A DNA stretch of 64,000 nt from Bolinopsis microptera (Eukaryota; Ctenophora; Tentaculata; Lobata; Bolinopsidae): contig NC_087079.1 in NCBI RefSeq assembly GCF_026151205.1, positions 868,001 through 932,000 of the forward strand, given 5' to 3'. Every line of letters starts with the position of its first letter. Position 1 is the first letter of the stretch. The notes under the pieces are model-generated. The model did no database searches and was not told the origin of the DNA. It saw only the letters and a program-made list of their open reading frames with translations. Position numbers and translations under genes: made by a program. Of the stretch, positions 1-11,100 are shown piece after piece.

Positions 1-482
1 TTTGCGGTCATAGAACATCTTGTGACTAAGGAGGAGAGAGTGTCAGCTATCAGTTGTAGAGCATCCAATTCCACCGCCTGTCTGCAAATCTGATGGAATG
101 CTTCTGGACCTCCATCAGCAGAAACCAGCCAGCTTACCGTTTCTGAAATAATTTAAACTTTAATTTAAAATTAGGACCATTATCTTCGCAATATTTTCAA
201 GACATGTAACAGGGGCCCGGGCCAGGGTGAAATATAAGGGCAAAACAGCAAACCAAATTTAATTTAAACCCGATTTTATCAAGAATCTAAAATAATAAGT
301 ACGCTAGTAAAGACGAATTCAGAAAGTTAAAGAGTTTAAATTGCGAATATTATAGTATTTGTACCTTTAACCAGCTTCTCGTCTTTATTGATAAGAGCCA
401 GTAGTTGTGTACAGAGTCTAGTCGCTTCTCCCTTCTCTATTGGACCCTTTAGTCGTATCAGTATCTTCTTTACGGGCTCCAT
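1..482 (-). CDS. Family X helical protein, copy 1, first exon and part of second (runs off the left edge)
   Basis: The start codon is at 482-480. Exon 1 is 482-365 (118 nt, phase 1) and ends in a GT donor at 364-363. The intron is 364-143 and ends in AG. Exon 2 begins at 142 and is still open at base 1. The readable N-terminus (about 86 residues, starting MEPVKKILIRLKG) is closely similar to the intact copy at 24476-26388, with the same exon lengths and the same intron position. Near the window edge it lacks 6 nt relative to that copy, in frame. The function is not recognised; the protein looks all-helical. It lies in the opposite orientation to the other two copies and starts the left arm of an inverted duplication. 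Whether this copy is intact cannot be seen. Confidence 0.75.
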
Positions 483-869
483 CATTCACTAACAGTAGAA
501 CACTAATTAGAAGTGTAACTCATTTCACTATTTTCTACTTACTAATGAAACTTATAACTCATAACGACAAACGATTACGTAAGAAAGAAAGTCACAATAT
601 TCTGAATAAATTGCAAATATCAACGGAGTCCTCAAATGGAGAAACGACATCAAAACATACAGAAATTAGCAATGAAAACAGTTATCAAACTACCAGTTAT
701 AACGCAGTCAAACCTTCAAGAAATGCGAACCCTTATTAGCAACTAGAGCCTCGCGTGGCTGCACTACACGACATGTACTTTGAAATAAGAGAAGATATAT
801 TCTCAGCCTCACAACTAATTAGTAATTGGCTCGACCCCATTGTTATTTGTTAATCATGATATGATTAAG
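1..869. repeat. Left arm of an inverted segmental duplication (partner about 23447-24960)
   Basis: The gene start, its intron and about 390 bp of upstream flank reappear as reverse complement at 23447-23842 and 24465 onward. Similarity stops near 869 on the left and 23447 on the right, next to a shared short palindrome (TTAATCATGATATGATTA). The right arm carries an extra 622 bp (23843-24464) that this arm lacks. The arm continues beyond base 1. Confidence 0.8.
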
Positions 870-949
870 TGTATACTAATTAAGTGTATACACTAATTAT
901 TATAGTGTCCACTGAACACTTTCTAACGGCGATCTGACAAGCAAAGGGG

Positions 950-1310
950 CGCACAACAAGGACAAGTTCCAACGAGGACAAGTTCCAACGAGGACAAGTT
1001 CCAACGAGGACAAGTTCCAACGAGGACAAGTTCCAACAAGGACAAGTTCCAACGAGGACAAGTTCCAACAAGGACAAGTTCCAACGAGGACAAGTTCCGA
1101 CGAGGACAAGTTCCAACGAGGACAAGTTCCAACGAGGACAAGTTCCGACGAGGACAAGTTCCAACGAGGACAAGTTCCAACAAGGACAAGTTCCAACAAG
1201 GACAAGTTCCAACGAGGACAAGTTCCAACGAGGACAAGTTCCAACAAGGACAAGTTCCAACGAGGACAAGTTCCGACGAGGACAAGTTCCAACGAGGACA
1301 AGTTCCGACC
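950..1310. repeat. 16-bp minisatellite, about 22 copies
   Basis: Head-to-tail copies of AACGAGGACAAGTTCC with A/G substitutions at a few fixed positions. Because 16 is not a multiple of 3, every minus-strand frame passes through the same 48-nt superperiod, and none holds a stop. This yields three overlapping long reading frames that should not be taken as genes. Confidence 0.95.
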
Positions 1311-2450
1311 TAATATCCAATAACCAATCAACCGAACCTTCGCACTATTTGAAAACTTTGAGCCAATCCCAGATAACTCACAGCAGCCTGTATTTCCAGC
1401 TTAAAGCCAGTACTAAGTACCGTTGAAGGGTCATGTTGCCAAGCAACGCAGAATTACTAATTAATAAGTGGCAGACAGCACTGTCCAGTGTATACTGTGT
1501 GTAATAGCCGGACAGTGCTGTAAGCTGAGTAGAGATAAGATAACAGAGCAAGAAACAAGCGGCACGGGTAATACCCTGCTACTAGATAATAATTAATTAT
1601 ATATATTATCTGCTCAACTGACTGATCCTGCTTAAAGCCGTATTATATACAGGGTGTTTCAATTACATATTACACTAAGATGTACACACTGTTGAAAGTA
1701 TTAAAACTTTCAACATTATTATATAACAAATAATTTGAGCCTCAAGATGGCGTTGACGCCGAAAATTTGCCTTCATTCTTTACTTCCTATTTCATTTGTC
1801 CTTGTCTCTTCCAACTGGATATTATCCAACTATCAATATTTCAACCATGGTAACGTTACAATTTGTCTTAATACAACCCCCTCAGTGCCTGACAGTGTTA
1901 CACAGTCACGTAACCATGGTAACGTTACAATTTGTCTGAATACAACCCCCCTCAGTGCCTGACAGTGTTACACAGTCACGTAACCATGGTAACGTTACAA
2001 TTTGTCTTAATACAACCCCCCTCAGTGCCTGACAGTGTTACACAGTCACGTGACAGTAGAAGGAGAGGAGGGACCAGTCACTCCCACATGTGTTAATCTA
2101 CTCGTCCTAGCTCTACTGGTAATGTTACATATTTAACATAATTAGCAATATAATTTATTGTAATCATTATAATGATTAGCAATATGTGTGTGTGATTAAG
2201 CTCGCCTTTTTATTTGGATTTGAATCATCTCGTGGGATATTTCCATATTTATGAATGTTGTAAGGACTTGGCTAAATAAACAAGGCTATCTTTATTTGCT
2301 CTCGATTTCCTATTCCAAAGTATAATGAACGTCGCTATATCCGTTATCTTCACCGAAACACTACGTTAAAGCAATTGTCATGGTGATAAATCCTTATCGT
2401 CCCTATCAGCCTGGGAAACAAAGATAAAGTTATATTAACGGCACAAATCC
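1311..2450. other. Intergenic stretch with two hairpins and a 69-70 bp triplication
   Basis: No gene is seen. It contains a hairpin with a perfect 12-bp stem (1475-1486 with 1510-1521), a 9-bp hairpin (1691-1699 with 1706-1714), and three direct copies of a 69-70 bp unit (1843-1911, 1912-1981, 1982-2052). Each unit carries AACCATGGTAACGTTAC. The bases around 1648, TATACAGGGTGTTTCAATT, resemble a mariner-type end preceded by TA, but no partner end was found. Confidence 0.7.
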
Positions 2451-2720
2451 TTTCTCCTTCCGTCATCTGATTGGCAGTGCTGTAGTCACGTGGTTTGTCA
2501 CGTGGGCTTATTCAAAGTGCGCGTACAAGTACAGTCATTGACCAATCATGTGCCGTCAACGTAATTCCTCTGTTGTCATAGGCTGGTCCGTTACCATGGG
2601 CGTTACTACCCTCCACAATACTTAGAGACTACAGGGTTCAATGTTTACCCGCGCTTTTTTATTGACTTTTTCGCCTTGTACTTGTATTTCGAGGGGACAT
2701 TGCCCTGGCAGAAGTCGGCA
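2450..2720 (+). promoter_or_regulatory. Possible promoter region upstream of the exon at 2721
   Basis: The stretch contains two close CACGTG E-boxes (in ACGTGGTTTGTCACGTGG, about 2487-2505), CCAAT-type motifs on both strands (GATTGGCAG near 2470, ACCAATCAT near 2541) and a T-rich element shortly before an ATG that opens an exon with a strong donor. This is inference from motif clustering; no TATA box is evident. Confidence 0.35.
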
Positions 2721-2767
2721 ATGTATCGATACTTATGGGCCATTCGCTGTGGACTAAGGTCTAACAG
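2721..2767 (+). CDS. Possible short first coding exon
   Basis: An ATG at 2721 opens 15 codons (MYRYLWAIRCGLRSN) plus two bases, followed by a near-ideal donor AG|GTAAGATT at 2766. The phase is 2. The next recognisable plus-strand exon (6180) starts in phase 0, so either an exon between them has been missed or this exon belongs to another transcript or is untranslated. The peptide is basic and hydrophobic, as in some targeting sequences, but it is too short to identify. Confidence 0.35.
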
Positions 2768-2889
2768 GTAAGATTATTGCCTTTATTCCAGTCTTTCCTG
2801 ATCATATCATTTTAATTGTAGTTTTAATCATTGTAACAAATCATCAGAATTTATATAATGTGTATCAAAAGAATTGTGAATAAGTTGGT

Positions 2890-3045
2890 ACAAAATATCT
2901 CACAAGACATTGAAATTCTATTGTTTACAGTATAGTAATACTTGTTGTTCTCACAAGACATTGAAATTCTATTGTTTACAGTAATACTTGTTGTTCTCAC
3001 AAGACATTGAAATTCCATTTTTTACAGTAATACTTGTTGTTCAAT
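2890..3045. repeat. Three imperfect direct copies of about 50 bp
   Basis: The unit beginning CTCACAAGACATTGAAATTC and ending near TACTTGTTGTT occurs three times in a row with small indels. Confidence 0.8.
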
Positions 3046-3305
3046 AGTCCCGCAACATTCCCAAAACTTCGAACTAAACTTGATTTGAAGCTCAGGATTT
3101 CCATTGTATGGGTATTTAAGCGAGTTCCGAGTGTCTTCTCGTTCCATTGATACTGCATTATACTGTTCCATTTGTTTATCATTCCTACTCGTAGTTTACC
3201 ACTCTGTACAATTCCTGTTGTAGTTCTGGATAGGACAGTGTACTTCATTTGTAGTAGTGGTATTAGCTGACCAAGTTTTCAGTCTCTCCTTGTAAACCGC
3301 ATTTT

Positions 3306-3392
3306 GTAGTGTGTGTATAGTGTATAGTGTATACTCTGTAGTGTGTGTATAGTGTATAGTGTATACTCTGTAGTGTGTGTATAGTGTATACT
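3306..3392. repeat. 32-bp tandem repeat, about 2.7 copies
   Basis: The unit TAGTGTGTGTATAGTGTATA plus 12 more bases is repeated head-to-tail. Nothing else is seen between 3046 and 3657. Confidence 0.85.
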
Positions 3393-3657
3393 TCACAAGT
3401 TCACACTCTAGGCGAGAGTGCTTCATCTGAAGATTTGATGTTTAATTCCTGTTTAATTCTATTCTCGCTTCAGCCAAGAGGAAGTTTTCAGTATAATCCA
3501 AATGGTAGTACTGGGCAGAGAAAAGTACATAGTAGTACATAGTAGTAGAAGTGCAACTAGTAGTAGAAGTGCTATTCTCATTAATACTAGAAACCTTGAC
3601 ACAGAGCTAGATCAGGTATTATAACCTTAACAATTAAATGGAGATGTGATCCTTAGC

Positions 3658-4617
3658 TTAGGAGGAGGAAGCCGGAGACTCTCGATTAAAGTTTTCAAGT
3701 TTTGATTCTTGCGGAGTGAAGGATGATTGCGGAGGGTAACATGCTTGAGAGGGGTATGTCTCTTGCGAAGAGTAGGAAGGCGTGTAAGGATGATTGCGGA
3801 GGAGGTTATTATCCGTTGGCTCGTGGTACTGTGTGGTGTCCTCCTTCTTCATGAACACTACAGTGAGTACCAGAGCAGCTGAACAATGAATAACCAGGGT
3901 GATGTACCCGTATGTCTTGGAGTGGTTAGACTTGATGAGATCACCAGAAGTAGCACAGAACATAGCCCACCAGCCCACTCCCCCTAAAGTTAAGTGTATG
4001 ATAAGTGAGCCGAGGAAGGTCACCAGTAACATAGACCCAGAAGCCCCTGTCTTCACGTAGTTGAAGATAGTGAGGATACAGGAAACAAGCAGCAGCTCTA
4101 GCCAGCTCCCCAGACCTCCTCTCTCGCACAGAAAGTCCGCCCCGTCCGAGATAACATTGGCACAGTTCCAAACTGTGTACTGAAAACAAACCCCCAGTAG
4201 GATTACATCTGGATCCGGGACACTGTCTCCCGACGTGTGTGCTTCTGTTTGCTTGCTTAAGAAGTTGACCACAATCACGAGTGATGCTGATGCCATTACC
4301 GGTGTTGTAAAATAAGTGTAGTTTTTGGAGGATAGCAGTTCACTGCAACTAAGGGCTAGGTATCCGAGGTTGTTCCCGCTGACGTTGAGAATAAAGGACC
4401 CCACAAACGCTAGCACTCCCTGAGCGGTTCTGTTGCCTTCACTTTTACAGGCGGTCAAGATAGCTACCCCAGCCGACAGAGCAATGAGCAGGAACCAGGG
4501 CACTCCGTCGTTCTTGCAGACCCACGAGCCATCTACTATAGAGATTATCTTGGATAAAGCGAGCTCCGCAAAGAACCCTGCTAAAATCAAGGAACTGGGT
4601 AGGATCTGGTTTGACAT
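3658..4617 (-). CDS. Multipass membrane protein, about 8 TM, family not recognised
   Basis: A single uninterrupted frame of 319 aa starts at the ATG 4617-4615. Hydrophobic segments, roughly at residues 5-28, 40-58, 67-95, 104-122, 137-157, 168-188, 197-223 and 237-257, give about eight membrane helices. They are followed by a polar tail of about 60 residues with several YPxQ- and YxSQ-like repeats (prolines, serines, tyrosines), a plausible cytoplasmic adaptor-binding tail. No catalytic or transporter signature was recognised. The long clean frame, coding-like composition and lack of repeats argue that it is a real gene without introns in its coding part. The region just upstream (4630-4690) holds a GTTACCATGGTTAC palindrome and twice the phrase CTGAACAGTGTTATGTT. 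It may lie inside an intron of the plus-strand gene if the exons at 2721 and 6180 belong together. Confidence 0.7.
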   Translation of the reverse strand: MSNQILPSSLILAGFFAELALSKIISIVDGSWVCKNDGVPWFLLIALSAGVAILTACKSEGNRTAQGVLAFVGSFILNVSGNNLGYLALSCSELLSSKNYTYFTTPVMASASLVIVVNFLSKQTEAHTSGDSVPDPDVILLGVCFQYTVWNCANVISDGADFLCERGGLGSWLELLLVSCILTIFNYVKTGASGSMLLVTFLGSLIIHLTLGGVGWWAMFCATSGDLIKSNHSKTYGYITLVIHCSAALVLTVVFMKKEDTTQYHEPTDNNLLRNHPYTPSYSSQETYPSQACYPPQSSFTPQESKLENFNRESPASSS

Positions 4618-6179
4618 GCTGGTCCTGAACAGTGTTATGTTACCATGGTTACGTGACTGTGTAACACTGAACAGTGTTATGTTTAAACTGCTAGAGACTT
4701 TACTATTTAAAAGATATATTACATAAGTGTTTAGCGAGTTCTTCTAAGACAGTAGAAATCAGGAGAATTGAGACTATTTAGCAATAATAAATGTAAAACT
4801 GGTGGGGTTCTAGAAACATATGAAAAGCATTAATATGAGTGATACTGTAATACTACGTGATGTAGACGTTTAGCACGTATCCTGGGAAATATGTAAAGAA
4901 TGCCAGCCATTTCTCAACATCTGGAGACGCGTGTTACCCTCCGCAATCATCCTGGAGATGATATTAACAATTTGCTCGCTGTGACGCAGTGAAAATAGTT
5001 AACCCGACCAAAAAATATCAACATGCTGGATAAAAATCAAGATTTAAGCAGCACACAACTCTCCTGGTTGCTATGGGAACACAAGTACGATATAGCAACT
5101 AAGTCACATTGGTGCGGACGTTGCTGTTTTTAACTGTTTTTAACCAGCACAGAACTGGAAGAGGTTACTGACCGGTGGGAACACTACGGGAACTCTCCTG
5201 GATTGGTATTGGGACAGTGTGGGAACTCTCCTGGTTGCTATGGGAACATGCCCGGTCCTTACTCTGCTTGGCAGCTACGTCACGGAGTCGGCACACAGTT
5301 AACCCAGCACACTTATTTAGTTCAGATTTTATAAGTTTACAAGAAGTCTAGATCCCAACTCAACATGTAGTTTGACACGACATCCCGGTTGCTATGGAAA
5401 CAGTTTGACAAGATGTCAGACTAAAGATTATAGTTGTTACGTTAGCAAAGTGTGAGATTAACTAACAAGTCGTATAATTAGTTGCTAGACTTGATTTCCT
5501 TCAAGTAACACACAATATCCTGCTTTCAACAGCCAATAACCTCTCGACTGGCTCGAAGGGTCCAAGGGTTAACGACCGGCCCATTTTTGGAATCCTTTTT
5601 GGTCCAGGTCAAAACTAGTTACCATAGTTACACTACTAGTTACCATAGTTACACTACTAGTTACCATAGTCAAAACGTGTCTATTAGGGCGAAGTTGTGG
5701 TATTTGAGTGCAGTTGATTGGCCACCCTGTTGACTGATTGGGTACCCTTGTTGAATGTGTGGGAACTATATCTAATTGGGAGAAGTTGTTACCCTCCTCC
5801 CCCCTCCTGTGTTACGGCCCCTTGAAGTTACAGGAGATCTGTCTTCTAACTGCTACATACTACATACAACTATACTGAGCAAATGAAAAACTTTCAAAGT
5901 TTAAATCCGTGACACTGTAATGAGACAAATAATTTGTCGTACGTAAATTTGTATGTAAATATTAAAAGTATCCTGAAAGAGCTAACAATAGGTAACAGAA
6001 CACAACAACATGAAGAAGACACATTGTAAAATATGCGTCGTAGTACAACTACCTGAATATGTTTAGGCTAATTGTTCAAGTAATAGTACTGGAGTTTATT
6101 TAACCAAGTAACCTAGCAACTGTAACCTAGTAACTGTAACCTAGCAACTGTAACCTAGTAACCAAGTATTGTTCTTCAG
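4618..6179. other. Intergenic or intronic stretch with short dispersed repeats
   Basis: No coding exon could be supported. Seen are several copies of CTCCTGGTTGCTATGGGAAC or close relatives (about 5060-5260), a triple repeat of ACTAGTTACCATAGTTACAC (5614-5665), and four copies of the 15-bp unit GTAACCTAGTAACT with G/A changes (6107-6165) immediately before the splice acceptor of the next exon. Confidence 0.7.
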
Positions 6180-6891
6180 GACGGTAGATTAGTCTTCATT
6201 GATCCTGTGGTTAAAGGACTGAAATATCATGCGATATCTGTGCACAGGGACCCAGTGAGTATTCATTGTAGAGAACATCTTTAACATCGTTTATTTGAAA
6301 ACAAAATCTTTCTATAATGTGTGTTATATAATATGTAAGTTAACACTGTTCATATCAAGCTACCAGATATAAACACTGTTTATATCAAGTTACCAGATAT
6401 AAACACTGTTTATATCAAGTAACCAGATATAAACACTGTTTATATCAAGTAACCAGATATAAACACTGTTAATATCAAGTTACCAGATATAAACACTGTT
6501 CATATCAAGTTACCAGATATAAACACTGTTCATATCAAGTTACCAGATATAAACACTGTTCATATCAAGTTACCAGATATAAACACTGTTTATATCAAGT
6601 AACCAGATATAAACACTGTTCATATCAAGTTACCAGATATAAACACTGTTTATGTCAAGTTACCAGATATAAACACTGTTCATATCAAGTAACCAGATAT
6701 AAACACTGTTCATATCAAGTTACCAGATATAAACACTGTTCATATCAAGTTACCAGATATAAACACTGTTTATATCAAGTTACCAGATATACGCTGTTGA
6801 AGAGCACGGGGACAAGTTGCTGGTTACCACGCTCTCCCACGTGACCACTCTAACCTTCCTCTCTCTGCCTCATCTCATCACTCTGGGAAAG
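6180..6891 (+). CDS. Two consecutive exons of a beta-propeller-like protein
   Basis: Exon 6180-6254 (75 nt) follows GTTCTTCAG and ends at CCA|GTGAGT. It is open only in the phase-0 frame and encodes 25 residues beginning DGRLVFIDPVVKG. Exon 6787-6891 (105 nt) follows TTACCAG and ends at AAG|GTGTGT. It encodes 35 residues including HGDKLLVTTLSHVTTLTF and SLPHLITLG. Both exons are phase 0-0, so they join in frame. The alternation of small hydrophobic strands with turn residues, and phrases like DGRLVFID and DKLLVTT...VTTLTF, is typical of WD40-type blades. This is the same flavour as the minus-strand gene at 26936-42433, and these exons could be its next blades, displaced by inversion, or a paralogue. 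The intron between the exons (6255-6786) is mostly a 30-bp array. The intron after 6891 begins directly with a 10-bp array. Upstream and downstream exons were not found. Confidence 0.6.
6342..6786. repeat. 30-bp intronic array, about 15 copies, carrying the exon's 3' splice site
   Basis: The unit is TACCAGATATAAACACTGTT plus TATATCAAGT, with T/C and T/A variants. The true exon boundary at 6786/6787 reads TTACCAG|ATATACGCTGTT, and the repeat unit reads TTACCAGATATAAACACTGTT. The array therefore consists of near copies of this acceptor junction. Confidence 0.9.
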
Positions 6892-6894
6892 GTG

Positions 6895-7575
6895 TGTTTA
6901 TTGTTACTATACGTTACTATGCGTTACTATGCGTTACTATGCGTTACTATGCGTTACTATGCGTTACTATGCGTTACTATGTGTTACTATGCGTTACTAT
7001 GCGTTACTATGTGTTACTATGCGTTACTATGCGTTACTATGCGTTACTATGCGTTACTATGTGTTACTATGCGTTACTATGTGTTACTATGCGTTACTAT
7101 GTGTTACTATGTGTTACTATGTGTTACTATCCGTTACTATCCGTTACTATGTGTTACTATGCGTTACTATGTGTTACTATGCGTTACTATGCGTTACTAT
7201 GTGTTACTATCCGTTACTATGCGTTACTATGTGTTACTATCCGTTACTATCCGTTACTATGTGTTACTATGCGTTACTATGTGTTACTATGCGTTACTAT
7301 GTGTTACTATGCGTTACTATGCGTTACTATGTGTTACTATCCGTTACTATCCGTTACTATGTGTTACTATGCGTTACTATGCGTTACTATGAGTTACTAT
7401 GTGTTACTATGCGTTATTATGTGTTACTATGCGTTACTATGCGTTACTTTGTGTTGCTATGCGTAACTATGCGTTACTATGCGTTACTATGTGTTTGCTA
7501 TGCGTAACTATGCGTTACTATGTGTTACTATACGTTACTATGCGTTACTATACGTTACTATACAACACTACTTCA
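6895..7575. repeat. 10-bp satellite, about 66 copies
   Basis: Uninterrupted copies of GYGTTACTAT and CCGTTACTAT run from just inside the intron donor at 6892. With no stop in several plus frames it produces long artefactual frames rich in Y, L, C, V and T. Confidence 0.95.
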
Positions 7576-7586
7576 AGTATAATATA

Positions 7587-7680
7587 GGGGGGGGGGGGGG
7601 TCAACCTCATTTTACCTCATGAGGCCAGCCAAAAAAGGCAAAATTGGGATGAGGTAAAATGAGGTAAATAAATCTAGTTT
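7587..7680. mobile_element. Short foldback element with G-run terminus, copy 1
   Basis: A run of 14 G is followed by TCAACCTCATTTTACCTCAT, a spacer with CCAGCCAAAAAAGGCAAAAT, and then the inverse ATGAGGTAAAATGAGGT. The arms form a 16-bp perfect stem. The same unit is present at 13433-13520 and 14244-14357. Compared across copies, the complete form would be G-run-TCAACC...GGTTGA-C-run. The element has no coding capacity. Confidence 0.7.
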
Positions 7681-8053
7681 TCTAAGCCTTTTTTTTAGAG
7701 ACAAAAAAGGTTTATTCGAAGTCATTATACTATAATTCGAGGCTGTGCATGGTCTCCCATGATATTTAATGGTTTATTAGGTTTGATGTGGTCCCTGGGC
7801 CTGGAAAATTGAACATTTCAATTTCCATGATCCATTAGGAAATTGTTAATAGCACTTGCTAAGTTTTGTAAAGGAATTAGCAATAACTTTAGTGTCACTT
7901 TGGCAGTTGCCAATTTATTGGGATATTTCCGCATGACATGGACCATTTAAATAATATCTTAAATTGATATTGCGATTATCGAGTCACTCTGAAACAAATT
8001 GTGTCTAACTAGACCAAATGTAAACAACAGTTGTGCATGGAACTGGATTGGAT
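7681..8053. other. Stretch without recognisable genes
   Basis: AT-rich unique-looking sequence lies between the foldback element and the palindrome. No exon with both splice sites and an open frame was seen. Confidence 0.5.
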
Positions 8054-8124
8054 ATCTACATGAATTTAGTCGAAATTGCATAGTGAAACTTTCACTATGC
8101 AATTTCGACTAAATTCATGTAGAT
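8054..8124. repeat. 71-nt near-perfect palindrome
   Basis: Two 35-bp arms (8054-8088 and 8090-8124) are exact reverse complements separated by a single C. It lies 35 bp upstream of the LINE target duplication. As RNA it would form one long hairpin with a loop too tight to be perfectly closed. Confidence 0.95.
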
Positions 8125-8172
8125 TTCACTGTGAAAGGTCATTTCATAATAAATTTCTCATATAAACTCATA

Positions 8173-11100
8173 GATGGACCGTATGGGTAACGCCAGCGGC
8201 GGAGAGACGACAACATCGCCCTCCGTAATGTTTACCTCAGCTACAGGACGATCCCTGTTTGCTACACTCCTCATCAGCTTCGCCACCTTTAACATACGTG
8301 GCCTCGGTTCTTGTGATGATCCAGACGACATCCACAGCAAACGGGAGCAACTGGGTACCGATTGTCTACGGTACGGCATAGATATCTGCGCTATTCAGGA
8401 GACTAAGGTTGTAAAACCGGATTCTTGCAGTCTTAGCAACGGATACAAACTCTTATTGTTTGAGCAGAAAAATGGCCGGCACTATGGACTCGGTTTTGTT
8501 ATCAGTCCCCGATTTATTGACTATGTGGTATGCTGGAACAGTATCAGTGATCGAGTAAGCTTTTTGGACCTAGAACTCCCTACAAAATCAGGAAAATTTA
8601 TCAAATGTAGGGTGGTCAATGTATATGGGCCACACAAGAAACTTGCAGAAAATGATCAACAACTGTTGATTAATTTCTACGGCCAAGTTAGGGACGCTCT
8701 AAATGTCCCTGCTAATGTTGAGATATTTGTTTTGGGGGATTTTAATTCAAAGTTGGGAAAAATGACTACTTCAGATAAAGACTTTGGTTTTGGTCGTTTC
8801 ATGGGTAAACATGGTATGGGTTTGCGCAACGATATGGGGGAAAACTTGTTAGACTTGTTATCATAATTTGACCTCTTTGCCTCCAACACTGGTTTTTATC
8901 ATCCTGCTCGACATACGACCACCTACACTGGCTGGAGGAAGGACTGGAGTGCCGGGCGAAATAGTAAAAAGACGATCCCGGTCTATTCTCAGATCGATTT
9001 CATCCTGTGTCGGAGTAGGTCGAAGCCAATGCTACAAGATTCTAGATCTTATGCAGGCACTTTGACATACTCTGATCACAGATTTGTTGTCACTAGAGTA
9101 GACTTTAAGGACATCTGTCTTTGCTATAAACGCCACTCCAAGTCATCCTTAAAGTTCAACACCTCTGAACTCACCTCGAACCCCACCATTCAGGTGAAAT
9201 ATCGTCAATCCTTAGATGATAACTTAAGTAACACTGTTTCTGCTCTGGATCCAAATTCAGACTTGAATGGCTTACTTGAGTCCATAAAGGATGCTGCAAA
9301 ATCGTCAATTGGTGTCATCAGACACAGGAAACGTAATCGCAGCGACGATGATGAGGTGAAAAACTTATCTAGCCAGCGTTACTTGTTGAGACAGCAGCTT
9401 AATGATAACCAGTCTTTAGACAGAACCTCACTTAGATCATCTATTAACTGCCTCACCAATCAGATCAAGCAGAGACTTTCTAACATACGATCAGCTGCTG
9501 CTGATGCTATCTGTAATACCATCAGTTCAACAACAGATAGTAAGAAAATGTTTGAAGCTGTTCGAACCCTGAACTTACCTAAAGCCCCTTCTAGTATTGG
9601 TGTTCATGATGAGAAAGGGTGCAATATTGCAACAGACACTGGTAAAGCTGCCGTAGTTGCTAAGTACCTTGAGCAACAACTTACTCGTGATGAAGCACCT
9701 TTAGAACCTTTTGTAGGACCTCCTCGCCCACTAGTTAAGCCATTCACTAGTGAAGAAATCGGATCAGCTGCCAGAAGTCTCAAAAATGGTCGAGCTAACG
9801 GCCCAGATGGAATTCCTAACGAGCTTCTCAAGTATTCTACTGGATCAGTACACAGACGTTTTGCAGACATTATCAATAGAAGCTTCGAGACCAATTCCTA
9901 CCTTGACCCCATTGGACAGGCAAACATTACCCCCTTACAGAAGCCAAATAAGCCCATTGGTCCAGTGAAGAATCTACGACCCCTCACTCTCTCAAATGCT
10001 GTTAGAAAGATTCTTTCAATGGCAACCTTAAAGAGAATTGAGAATAAAGTCAATGCCTTCACTGGTCCATGGCAATGTGCTTACAAGCAGGGTAGATCAT
10101 GTGCTGACATTGTATGGTGCCAGCGTGTGATGTTATCAGTTGTCCAGAGGAAGAGGTGGGAATACCATCGTATGGGGATCGATATGTCTAGTGCCTTTGA
10201 CACTATACGACGATCTACCATCCTCGATCTTCTTGTTGAGTGTGGCTGTGATGATGACGAAGTCCGTTTGGTAAGAATTTTGCTTTCCAACACCAAGCTC
10301 AAAGTCAACATCAACGGTACACTGTCTGCTGAATTCCAGAGTTTTCTCGGTGCATTCCAAGGTGACTGTCTGTCTGGATGCTTGTTCACACTTGTCTTAG
10401 CGGGTGCCTTGCGTGACCTCCGTAACAGGCTTGAAACTGCAATGAATAGGCCTAACCCACCTATCACCGATATCGGTCTTCCACTTGACAGTGAGTATGC
10501 TGATGATATCGACTTCAATGATGAAGATGAGGACAATTTGAGGGAGCTGTTGCCTATTGCAACAGAAGTCCTTAAAGATTGGAATCTCTTCGTTAACGAA
10601 GACAAAACTGATTTCACTCATGTGTACTTAGCTGAAAAGGGAGCTAAAGACGATCAGGGTAAGCCAATTGCGGGGAACGAGCTCTGGAGAAAGAGTATCA
10701 CGCTTGGCTCCATGCTTTGTAGTAAGGAGGACATCTCTAGAAGGATATGTCTGGGATATGCCGCGTTTAACAAATACAAGAAAGCTTGGAACCATAAGAT
10801 CCCTCTGAGCAAGAGGCTTCTGTTGTATGAGGCTCTGGTAGTATCCGTTTTAATGTACAATTCATCTTGCTGGGCTGCCCCTAAATCAGTATTGGAAAAA
10901 CTAGATATTGCTCACAGACGTCATCTGCGATCAATTTTGAATTACAAATACCCTCACATCATTTCCAACAAGAACTTGTATAAACGCTGCAATAGCGAAC
11001 CATTGTCAGCTAAAGTGGCTCGTAGTCGGTGGAGGATGCTCGGACATGTACTGCGTGGGCCTACAGATGGTCCAGCCTATTCGTCGCTTGTTTTTGCTGT

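Noticed and set aside
440-739. 99-codon plus-strand frame
   Set aside because: It lies antisense to exon 1 and the upstream flank of family X, and it is not conserved in the second copy of that flank.
880-1331. Three overlapping minus-strand frames of about 120-146 codons
   Set aside because: They arise from a 16-bp array that lacks stops in every minus frame.
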